Shown here: in pieces, positions 55,955 to 63,658 of the stretch | Layout of the letters: each line of letters begins with the position of its first letter | Position numbering within the stretch: position 1 is the stretch's first letter | DNA from: Pseudomonadota bacterium | Lineage (GTDB): Bacteria > Pseudomonadota > Gammaproteobacteria > Burkholderiales > Methylophilaceae | Length of the DNA stretch: 64,000 nucleotides | Reading direction: 5' to 3' | Assembly: GCA_029556915.1 (NCBI GenBank) | Contig: JAKQIT010000050.1 | Coordinates: forward strand, 62,001-126,000 | Notes under the pieces: generated by a model | Databases searched by the model: none | The model's input: the letters and a program-made list of their open reading frames with translations, nothing else | Told to the model about the DNA's origin: nothing | Translations under genes and position numbers: made by a program

Positions 55955-58314
55955 TGGCGGTTCGGGAAATGGGTGTTAAAAAGCTATTACCAGAACTAGA
56001 AAAGGATATTAAGTTCTCTGGGATTAGGCATCCTCGTATGCTTAGTGAGCCAGGGGAAAGTAGTATCACTTTCGATGTTGCCACCACTGGGGCGAAAAAA
56101 CAAAGGCTTCGGACAATAGATTTAAACAGCATAACTTTTGCCGGATATGGTGATAACAGTGTGTTTCAAGAACCTATTCCTTTTAGTCGATTTCCCTACA
56201 TTAAAGAAACAGTCTGGTATGCGCTAAATGAAACACTTAAGCGGCATAATGTTAGTAGCAACATTACAAATGAAATTAATGGGGTGATTCCTTTTCTCAC
56301 GTGCCTATATTCTTACCTGTTCCGGCATGGAATATATCGTCTTGAGCATGTCACACAAGACGATGTAAAGACGTGGTTAATTGATTTTATAGAACATGAT
56401 GGCTGGTGGAATCTTCTTGGCATGGGTCAGGCGCTTGAAAAGTTGATTGTAGACGCAAAAAAAGATCCCCCATTACGAATTTTTCTCTCGTCTGAATACA
56501 AAAAAGAAAGAGGATTCTTCTCATTTAACAAGACCTCCGTTTCGTGGTTGCTTGGTTTGCCTTTGCAGGGATTTCATTTCGGTGATATTCAGCGCAAATT
56601 GCATAGTGAGATATTTCCTGAATTAGCGATTGAGGGGTCCGGGTTAGGCGGTAACAATACTAGAGGTAAAATGACGAGCCAAGTGTTGTACACCGTGTTT
56701 AGGAAATTAAATTTTTATACGACTCAATTCCCAGAGGGGGTGGATCAGATTGGCTTTATTCCTATTCCAGAACCGATGGGCATGGCAAAGAAATTTGCAA
56801 AAGCACGAACACAAGAAAGAACGGCAAATATCACCCCCGAGTACGCAGTAAAACTTGTCACCGTCGCGTTTGACTGGGTTTACACCAAGTCTCCCGGTGT
56901 TATTGAACTGCTCACAATTGCACGCAAAGAAGCAGAGGTTCATGCGAAAAAAGGCAATAGCCGCAGTGCCTCAAAAAGCAACGTAAGATGGGCGGTTGAT
57001 AATCACTACCAAGCCATTAAGGAACAGTACGGTTTTGAGTGGGATTCGATCACGCTTGAAGGAAAAGGTGAGGCTGGTGACTCACTTAACGATTTGTTGG
57101 CTGTAGTCCAGTATGCCGCATTCACTTTAATAGGCATCAATCACGGTAGGCGAAAAAACGAGTTGATTGGTGAAGGTGATAAGCCTTATGGACTGTATCT
57201 TGGTTGCGTGAGTGTTATCGAGCAGCAAGTAGAGTTTGACCTCAAGAAAATCAATATCTATGTCGAAAAAACTTATCAGCAATGGAAAGAGTTTTGGTGT
57301 AACAAACTTGTTTATGATTCGGTAAGTATGTTGGAGAGCATCTATCAATTATTTAGACCCCTTAATACCCCTCCTATTCGGATTTCTAATTTTGAAGAAG
57401 CCAAAGAGCATAAGCTTATTCGCCGCAGGGTCTTAACCGATGTGCCCGAGTGGGCAGACAAAAGCAATTGGGTCGAGAAATTTAAAAGGGTCGAATACGG
57501 TCAAGATTCTCGCCCCTTCTTCAGGCTAGTTGATCCGGAAAGCTCTGTCTTAAGTCAAAAGTCCCATCCGAATCGCCGTCTCTTCGCCTGTTTATATCAC
57601 TACCGATACGAGTTCAGTGAGCTATTGGCACTCAGGGATCATCTAGTGCACAACGACACACTTATGACCCATAAGTATGTGACCGACCCAGATACGCGAA
57701 AGCTGGCCGAAACTATGCAGGAGGCTTGGAAGAACGAACAGGACGGTTTCGATAAGGTAATGGACGAAGTACAAAGGGAATATTTCAGAGACACTCTTAT
57801 TCAAATTATCAAAGGTGAGTGCGTCGGTGGGCGTTGGCCAAGGTTGGTTTCCAAACGATTAAAAACTCTTGCCAAGGATGCCGACTTTGTTGCATTGAGT
57901 GATGAAGACAAAGCATCTTTATTGACTGAAAAATTAACTCGCAAAGGCTATAAAGCGAATCCAAAATCGAATGGTATCTGCTTCTCAGGTTCAAACAAAA
58001 GCTCTGCTAGGTTAGCAAATTGTCATAGTAGCGAAGGATTGAACCAACAGAATGCTAGCCCGAGCATGTGTCATGGGTGCGTACATTTGTTTACCAATCA
58101 AAATTACCTGTCAGTAATGGAAGAAGAGTTGGCTGAGCTAGGAGGCCGTTCAAAAGATTTTCGATTGCCGATGCCTGTGAGGATTCAGGCCGAAAAGCAG
58201 TTCTCCGACCTCACAAAAATGATTCAACTAGAGCGCGAGATGGGTCAGGACAATCAGCGTTACTTGGCACAAAATATCCAGAATTGGACTGACTCAGGTA
58301 TTGCCAATGATTAA
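55954..58314 (+). CDS. Tyrosine-recombinase-like protein 2, with Cys-rich tail
   Basis: The 786-residue protein has a divergent recombinase core at 380-580: Arg399/400 (GINHGRRKNEL), Arg551 in LYHYRYEF (with Tyr where His is usual, His549 adjacent), His566 (LVHNDTLMTHKYV) and Tyr575. A long insert (410-540) separates the first Arg from the rest. The C-terminal part holds Cys676, Cys690, His691, Cys706 and Cys709, a possible zinc site (GICFSG, NCHSS, MCHGC). The ATG has GGCGGAGG upstream. In size and position it resembles TnpB of Tn554-type elements or the long integrase of trio islands. Confidence 0.75.
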   Translation: MAVREMGVKKLLPELEKDIKFSGIRHPRMLSEPGESSITFDVATTGAKKQRLRTIDLNSITFAGYGDNSVFQEPIPFSRFPYIKETVWYALNETLKRHNVSSNITNEINGVIPFLTCLYSYLFRHGIYRLEHVTQDDVKTWLIDFIEHDGWWNLLGMGQALEKLIVDAKKDPPLRIFLSSEYKKERGFFSFNKTSVSWLLGLPLQGFHFGDIQRKLHSEIFPELAIEGSGLGGNNTRGKMTSQVLYTVFRKLNFYTTQFPEGVDQIGFIPIPEPMGMAKKFAKARTQERTANITPEYAVKLVTVAFDWVYTKSPGVIELLTIARKEAEVHAKKGNSRSASKSNVRWAVDNHYQAIKEQYGFEWDSITLEGKGEAGDSLNDLLAVVQYAAFTLIGINHGRRKNELIGEGDKPYGLYLGCVSVIEQQVEFDLKKINIYVEKTYQQWKEFWCNKLVYDSVSMLESIYQLFRPLNTPPIRISNFEEAKEHKLIRRRVLTDVPEWADKSNWVEKFKRVEYGQDSRPFFRLVDPESSVLSQKSHPNRRLFACLYHYRYEFSELLALRDHLVHNDTLMTHKYVTDPDTRKLAETMQEAWKNEQDGFDKVMDEVQREYFRDTLIQIIKGECVGGRWPRLVSKRLKTLAKDADFVALSDEDKASLLTEKLTRKGYKANPKSNGICFSGSNKSSARLANCHSSEGLNQQNASPSMCHGCVHLFTNQNYLSVMEEELAELGGRSKDFRLPMPVRIQAEKQFSDLTKMIQLEREMGQDNQRYLAQNIQNWTDSGIAND

Positions 58315-58921
58315 CAAAATTCATGCATCCGAACAACAAAAGAAAGTATCTCGTTCGAAGATTACTGAGAAGCTAAGAGTGCTTAAGAACTGGTCTAAAG
58401 GAGGTTTGCCTTGGCAAACCGATGATAGAGGCAACGTAATAAGAGACTCGAATGGAGATAAGATTGTAGAATGGTTTCCAAGAAACAGCCGTCAATTCTG
58501 TGAGTGGAACAGAATGAAGTGCTCACAAGGTACGCAGAAATTAATTCCTGAGTTGAGCAGTATCAGCCGACAAACTTTCTCTAGAGAGTATAACGAAGAC
58601 TTAAAGAGTCAAGCTGAGGGTTTGTTCAAGGTGCTTATTGCGCTTGAAGAGAAGATGAATGCATCCTCTTCTAATGCAACCGAGATAGCCAAGCTAAAGC
58701 GTGACATTTCCTACTGGCAAGCGGTGGCTGAAGCTGAGGCCAATGCCTTATTGGAGATGATGCAAAGGCTCAACGAGATTGACAAACTGTACAACAAAGC
58801 TGAGCGCATCAGAAGAAATAATGAGGAACAACTCCAGGCAGAGATAAGAACTTTGAAGGCAGAGAACGCCGCTTTAAATAAAGTCGTAGCGAAGATTACA
58901 CCGTTGAAGGGTGTCGATTGA
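58307..58921 (+). CDS. Small coiled-coil protein 1 of the element
   Basis: The product is about 204 residues. The N-terminal half (LRVLKNWSKGGLPWQTDDRGNVIRDSNGDKIVEWFPRNSRQFCEWNR) looks like a small DNA-associated domain. The second half (about 95-195) is a long heptad-rich coiled coil ending QLQAEIRTLKAENAALNKVVAKI. It occupies the place of TnpC-type accessory proteins. The ATG lies inside the last codons of the upstream recombinase (8-base overlap), so a near one-to-one ratio is expected. No enzymatic motif is seen. Confidence 0.7.
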   Translation: MINKIHASEQQKKVSRSKITEKLRVLKNWSKGGLPWQTDDRGNVIRDSNGDKIVEWFPRNSRQFCEWNRMKCSQGTQKLIPELSSISRQTFSREYNEDLKSQAEGLFKVLIALEEKMNASSSNATEIAKLKRDISYWQAVAEAEANALLEMMQRLNEIDKLYNKAERIRRNNEEQLQAEIRTLKAENAALNKVVAKITPLKGVD

Positions 58922-59316
58922 TGACTAAGGAAAAAGGGAAAAGCGCGGCAGAAATCGCTCGTGATAACGTCACAAAGCTTCGCAGCTACGTTAACAAAAC
59001 CTCTGTCTCTGATATTCCAAAAAACCAATATCAAAAGTCATCAAGACAGCGAATTTGTAAAGAGTTGGGGATCACTTACTCTACGGTTGGCAGCAATGCA
59101 GACCTAGCCAGTCTATTCGACCAACTCGACAAGAAAACCAGTGCAAATAAATCCGAAGTAAAGCGGCCCAAGTCTAACAATACACTTCAGCTTAAAGCAC
59201 GAATCAGCACTTTGGAAAACCGGGTATCTTCACTGAAAGTGGAAAACGAGGCGTTACGTTCACAGATAAAACGATACGAGCACTTTGAAACCACCGGAAG
59301 GATGGCGCGGTCGTGA
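58921..59316 (+). CDS. Small coiled-coil protein 2 of the element
   Basis: The 131-residue product has a basic N-terminal helix region (KSAAEIARDNVTKLRSYVNKTSV), a short segment resembling a DNA-binding turn (YQKSSRQRICKELGITYSTVGSNADLASLF), then a leucine-zipper-like coil (LKARISTLENRVSSLKVENEALRSQIKRYE). In size it is close to TnpC of Tn554, though no residue-level match can be claimed. It overlaps both neighbours (TGATG and GTGA), so it is part of the coupled operon. Confidence 0.7.
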   Translation: MTKEKGKSAAEIARDNVTKLRSYVNKTSVSDIPKNQYQKSSRQRICKELGITYSTVGSNADLASLFDQLDKKTSANKSEVKRPKSNNTLQLKARISTLENRVSSLKVENEALRSQIKRYEHFETTGRMARS

Positions 59317-61520
59317 GCGAAGCTCAATTCAGCTTCAGGGGCTTGGTTCAACGGATTGTTAGCCACGGAGGTTTTGCAGGAGCCATATTTCTTGTAGAGC
59401 CTCTCAATTCCGCTTTTAGGGATTTAATAAAGGTCAAGCTGAATGCAAACGTACAGAGCAAAGTGCCTGCTCTTGGTGAGGTATGGGATATTACTGGTAC
59501 TCATGATGACGACATTTCTTATGGTTCGCAAATAATCGCTGAAGAAGCATTTCCAGTACTTCCGTCCGGTCGTGCTCTCGTAGAGTTCATTGGAAAAAAC
59601 CCAAAGTTCGCAGGTATTGGAATCCGAACCGCCCAAAATATGTGGATGTCATTCGGGGATGAACTTTACGACATACTGACTCAGCAGAATCGAGAGCTTC
59701 TTCTGACTAAAGTTCATCTGAATGACACGCTTGTGGAGATTCTTTTCGCGGCATGGGAAGAGTATGAGCGAATCATTCCAGTGGTGAGGTTTTTCCATGG
59801 ACTTGGATTCAACGCCAAACTTGCTAACAAAGCTGTTGAGTTTTGGGGTAAAGAAGCCGTAGAGAAGATTAAAGAGGATCCATACCGTTTATTGGCATTT
59901 GGGGGATGGGGTCAAGTAGACGCAGCAGCTCGGGATAAACTCAATGTTTCCAGCGATGCAGAGATACGTCTGATGGCTGCTGTTGAAGAAGTTCTATACA
60001 GGTCTTATGAAGACAAGCACACTGCACAGGACTACCAATCTTTACTCACTCGTACAGAACGGCTTTTAGGGGTCTCTCAGGACTCAGAGAGGGCAATTAA
60101 ACTGGCGCTGGCTGATGGGCGAGTTCAGGCATTGGAAGATGCCAACTATGGCAGCTTATATCAAGTGGCAGACGCGGCGGTTATGGAACGGTTTATCCGA
60201 GAGTGTATTACTGGAATCAGCCAAGGTGAAAACCATCAGATTTCGATGTTTCAAAAGTCTTTCTCAGATAAGCGTCTCGCAGAATTTGAAGCTAAACTAC
60301 CTTATCAATTGGCAGAAGAGCAGCGGCTAGCAATAAAAATGGTTGTTGAGCAAACATTTGCCGTCATTACCGGTGGAGCAGGAGTTGGGAAGACTACGGT
60401 TTTGCGTGGGGTTTATCACATGCTCCCGGAAAATGCCATAATCATTCAGGCCGCTTTGACCAGACAAGCTGCCTCACGCATGAGTAAATCAACGGGCCAG
60501 AATGCAATTTCTATAGACAAGTTGTTGTTTGCAGCTTCTAAGAATGAGCTTCCCGAGAACGCCTACTTTTTTATTGATGATGCCTCTACGTTGGATGTGC
60601 CTACTTTTTACAGGATTTGTAAGGCTCTGCCTACGGGCTCTAGGCTCTACCTCGTTGGAGACCAATACCAGTTGCCACCTATGGGCCCCGGTCTTGTTTT
60701 GCACCAATTGGTAGAAGAGGGCTATCCGCAGCTAACGAACCTTACAAAAGTTCATAGACAGCCTAATGAGGCAGGGATACCCATAGTCGCTGAAGCTATA
60801 CGGAATATGGCTCCACTCATTTTAGAACAGTTTGTGAGTGGCAAATCTAAAGGAATTGGAGTGTCGATTTATCCGACTTTCGATATGTCTACATTAATAG
60901 ACGATGTCCTAGCTGTGTACCGAGAATTCGACCATGCAGGTGAAGTCCAAATCTTGGCTGCACGAGATGAAACTTGTTTGCAAATTAATCGAGCACTACA
61001 CCTTGAGAACAAGGCCTATCGAGAATATAGCAAACAGGAAACTCATGCTTTATTAACAAATGAATTGGAACTATGTGAAGGCGATAAAATCCTCTACAAA
61101 AACTCCAATGACTTTAAGCGCAAACTGTTCAATGGTTCCCTTGGCGTCATAACACGGATTTATGACAACCCAATTTGTAAATCTAATGATTATGGTGACA
61201 TAGAAATAGTCGTGGCAGTAGCAGAGTTTGATTCAGCAGGAGCAATTCAAATAACAGAGAATGACCTTGAATATATCAACCTCGGGTATGCTATTGCCGC
61301 ACCAAATAGCCAATGGGAGCGTGTTGTAATCGTTTCCGAATTCGTTGAGAAAGTAAGTTCCATCGTGGATAACGCATGGTTTTATACTGCCGTAACTAGT
61401 TGCGAGAAGCAGGCTGTCATCGTTGGGTCACAAGTCAACTTTTCATATCACATCGGTATGCCCCCTAAAGCTTTTTCGCGGATTATAGGCTTAAGCTTTA
61501 AAAATACGGAGGTCATGTGA
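59313..61520 (+). CDS. RecD2-like SF1B helicase of the element, degenerate motifs
   Basis: The 735-residue protein starts at GTG. The N-terminal part (60-230) follows RecD2 with helix-hairpin-helix segments (KFAGIGIRTAQNM, FFHGLGFNAKLANKAVE, DPYRLLAF). Motor motifs are Walker A GGAGVGKTT (354-362), Walker B FFIDDAS (419-425; Asp-Asp instead of Asp-Glu), motif III GDQYQLPP (449-456) and HRQP (481-484). Late motifs are altered: YAIAAPNSQWERVVI lacks the usual HKSQG, and YTAVTSCEKQ lacks the Arg finger position of YTAVTRA. It may remodel DNA ends for the recombinases, possibly with weak ATPase activity. Confidence 0.8.
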   Translation: MSEAQFSFRGLVQRIVSHGGFAGAIFLVEPLNSAFRDLIKVKLNANVQSKVPALGEVWDITGTHDDDISYGSQIIAEEAFPVLPSGRALVEFIGKNPKFAGIGIRTAQNMWMSFGDELYDILTQQNRELLLTKVHLNDTLVEILFAAWEEYERIIPVVRFFHGLGFNAKLANKAVEFWGKEAVEKIKEDPYRLLAFGGWGQVDAAARDKLNVSSDAEIRLMAAVEEVLYRSYEDKHTAQDYQSLLTRTERLLGVSQDSERAIKLALADGRVQALEDANYGSLYQVADAAVMERFIRECITGISQGENHQISMFQKSFSDKRLAEFEAKLPYQLAEEQRLAIKMVVEQTFAVITGGAGVGKTTVLRGVYHMLPENAIIIQAALTRQAASRMSKSTGQNAISIDKLLFAASKNELPENAYFFIDDASTLDVPTFYRICKALPTGSRLYLVGDQYQLPPMGPGLVLHQLVEEGYPQLTNLTKVHRQPNEAGIPIVAEAIRNMAPLILEQFVSGKSKGIGVSIYPTFDMSTLIDDVLAVYREFDHAGEVQILAARDETCLQINRALHLENKAYREYSKQETHALLTNELELCEGDKILYKNSNDFKRKLFNGSLGVITRIYDNPICKSNDYGDIEIVVAVAEFDSAGAIQITENDLEYINLGYAIAAPNSQWERVVIVSEFVEKVSSIVDNAWFYTAVTSCEKQAVIVGSQVNFSYHIGMPPKAFSRIIGLSFKNTEVM

Positions 61521-63295
61521 AGATTGACCTTTTAGTAGAGGAGTTACCTGATTACGTTGACCTCGTTTTGATGATAGGTTTACCAGGTAGCGGGAAAACC
61601 GTCATCGCAAAGAAATTGGCTTCAGAAAAGGGATTGATTCACCTTGAGGCAGACCAGTTCTTTATTGATAACGAGACTGGAGAATATGTATTTGATCATA
61701 GCTCGCTAGATAAAGCTCATCAATGGTGTCTCGCGGAGACTAAGCGACTTTTAGAAGTGGGACAACGTGTAGTTGTTGCCAATACATTCGGTACAGTCAA
61801 GTCACGCAAAAGTTATTTCATGCTCGGATATAAGGTCGCTGTGCACACTGCGACTGGCAAATATAAAAGCATCCATGACTTATCTGAGAATGTTTTGAAA
61901 GAAATGCGTTTGAATTGGCAACCATATCATCTGTCAGAATTCGCTGCGAACATCGAGCCAAAAATAAAAAATGATCTCCGTTACATTTGGCCGGTTTCTG
62001 TTCAGTGGGGAAAGTTACCGGGCGGCTACAAATCTCCCATTTTTTTTGATGGTAAGTTGAAGATTATCGAACCATTTACGCGATATTGTCTCGACATTAC
62101 CAAAATAAACTCACGCTTCAAGCGACGTGAGCAGGCTCATAAATCAGAAATCAACAATGCAAGCCTCGCGTTGAAATTTTTAGCTGAGTTTATGCGAGTA
62201 CATAAACTTGAGTGGGATCAGGTGGACGACGGTTATCTTGAGCAATTTAGAACATGGTATCTAGAAAAAATTGAGCAGAGTTCTCAAACACGCAATAAGT
62301 TATCTCGAATGCGTACTGTAAACATTAGGCTGCGTGAGATTTATAACTTTTATCATTGGGCGCAAGAAGAGGCTTGTTTAGTTGAAAACTACATCGGCTG
62401 GGAATTGCAAAGCAAAATACGCTCGAAACTTCCCGCATATATCAAGGATGGTCAGTCGGCCCTACCGAGATTCGGCAGGGATAGCCTTCTATATCCCAAG
62501 CTTTTCCCAAACGTTGGTAGTTCAGCAGATGTTATCGATTACACCGCCAGCGACCGTGACAAAGATAAACTCAAAGAGCTTTTTGAAACACAGGGGGGCT
62601 CGGATTACTCACTGCGTCGCAATATACTGATTATGGAAATCGCCGCGTCAGTGGGATGGCGTCAAGGAAGTATTCACTCACTACTTATCGATGCTTTTTC
62701 AGATGAGAAGATTGAAGGTTGTGATACTGGTTTCTTGACTGTTCAGCCACCAGAGCAAAAGTACGGATATCAGTTTGAGTTTGAGGTTCCACTTGCCTTG
62801 GCGTTGAGGATTAACCGCCACATAAAAAGCGATAGAGCAAACTTATTGGCTAGCAAGAAACTTAAGGAAAATACAGCTAAACTACATTTATTTGTAAGCT
62901 CGACCACAGGAGAACCTCTGGCAAGAAATACCATAACAGAGATTTTTTCCAGAGCTTTCACCGCTATTGGTGCTCCACAAGGCGCGGGCATTCATTCATT
63001 TCGCCGCAGTTTCACAACAAATGAGCTCCGTTTCCAAATCGATTCGCGTAAACGCAAAAATCTTTCGACCGCTCCTGAGGACGTAATGTTGCCAGTGCAA
63101 AGAGCACTCGGTCACAAGAGTCCTCTCAGTCAGCAATCCTATGCAGATGCCTCTCAGTCACTCACAAGAGATACCGTTGAACGGGAACTGCGTGATGAAA
63201 ACCTGCACCTGAGAGCAGAACTTGCGGAAAAAGAGCGTGAGATTTCGATTCTCGTGGCAAACTTGAAAAGAAAAGGATCTCAGGAAACTAATTGA
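61517..63295 (+). CDS. Polynucleotide-kinase-like domain fused to a tyrosine recombinase
   Basis: The 592-residue protein starts at GTG behind GGAGG. Residues 15-150 are a P-loop kinase of the AAA_33/PNK-like type: Walker A GLPGSGKT (21-28), EADQFF (44-49), YVFDHSSLDKAHQWC and VVVANTFG. Residues 200-300 resemble a SAM-like core-binding domain, and 360-550 a complete tyrosine-recombinase catalytic domain: Arg382 (VGWRQGS), His493-x-x-Arg496 (IHSFRRSFT), His533 (RALGHKS) and Tyr542. A coiled coil (552-585) ends the protein. Of the three recombinases in the operon it has the most canonical active site. The fusion is, to my knowledge, unusual. Confidence 0.85.
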   Translation: MKIDLLVEELPDYVDLVLMIGLPGSGKTVIAKKLASEKGLIHLEADQFFIDNETGEYVFDHSSLDKAHQWCLAETKRLLEVGQRVVVANTFGTVKSRKSYFMLGYKVAVHTATGKYKSIHDLSENVLKEMRLNWQPYHLSEFAANIEPKIKNDLRYIWPVSVQWGKLPGGYKSPIFFDGKLKIIEPFTRYCLDITKINSRFKRREQAHKSEINNASLALKFLAEFMRVHKLEWDQVDDGYLEQFRTWYLEKIEQSSQTRNKLSRMRTVNIRLREIYNFYHWAQEEACLVENYIGWELQSKIRSKLPAYIKDGQSALPRFGRDSLLYPKLFPNVGSSADVIDYTASDRDKDKLKELFETQGGSDYSLRRNILIMEIAASVGWRQGSIHSLLIDAFSDEKIEGCDTGFLTVQPPEQKYGYQFEFEVPLALALRINRHIKSDRANLLASKKLKENTAKLHLFVSSTTGEPLARNTITEIFSRAFTAIGAPQGAGIHSFRRSFTTNELRFQIDSRKRKNLSTAPEDVMLPVQRALGHKSPLSQQSYADASQSLTRDTVERELRDENLHLRAELAEKEREISILVANLKRKGSQETN

Positions 63296-63561
63296 CTTAA
63301 CTCATTTTTGACATTGTTTAAGATTGTAGTTGGGTCGGATTCATTGCTATTTATTAAATAAGACAAAGTTAATAAAGTAAGGGGATGGATGCCGATAACT
63401 TTGGCAATAGCATCTATTTTCTCGACTGTTGGTGAATATAGCCCACGCTCTAATGTGCTGATATAGGTTCTGCTGGATATTTCTGAGAAATCTTCTTGTG
63501 TGATTTTTTTTACTTTTCTTGAAGTTTGAATAGCCAATCCGACTGATTTTTTTATGTTCAT
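63280..63561 (-). CDS. XRE-family transcriptional regulator
   Basis: The 93-residue protein has a Cro/CI-type helix-turn-helix (about 8-62): VGLAIQTSRKVKKITQEDFSEISSRTYISTLERGLYSPTVEKIDAIAKVIG. A short C-terminal helical tail follows. It converges on the recombinase operon (16-base overlap) and diverges from the next gene. Inverted repeats fill the 97-base gap before that gene, which is where such a regulator would bind. AAGGA lies 9 bases before the ATG, inside a perfect hairpin. Confidence 0.88.
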   Translation of the reverse strand: MNIKKSVGLAIQTSRKVKKITQEDFSEISSRTYISTLERGLYSPTVEKIDAIAKVIGIHPLTLLTLSYLINSNESDPTTILNNVKNELSQLVS

Positions 63562-63562
63562 A

Positions 63563-63585
63563 GGAACTTCCTTTATAGAAGTTCC
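63563..63585 (-). promoter_or_regulatory. Hairpin covering the XRE ribosome site
   Basis: Perfect arms GGAACTTC (63563-63570) and GAAGTTCC (63578-63585) with a 7-base loop end one base before the XRE ATG. The likely Shine-Dalgarno AAGGA is in the loop-stem border, so the structure may limit translation, or the DNA may be an operator. Confidence 0.5.
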
Positions 63586-63593
63586 ATCTAGCC

Positions 63594-63634
63594 AAAATGA
63601 ACAATATATAACTACAATGTATACTGTTCATTTT
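63594..63634. promoter_or_regulatory. Inverted repeat operator candidate between XRE gene and cargo gene
   Basis: Arms AAAATGAACA (63594-63603) and TGTTCATTTT (63625-63634) are perfect 10-base inverted repeats separated by 21 A+T-rich bases containing ATATATAAC and GTATACT. Location and symmetry fit two binding sites for a small XRE dimer controlling both directions. Confidence 0.6.
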
Positions 63635-63658
63635 TGACAAACTGTTCTAGGCTGTCTT

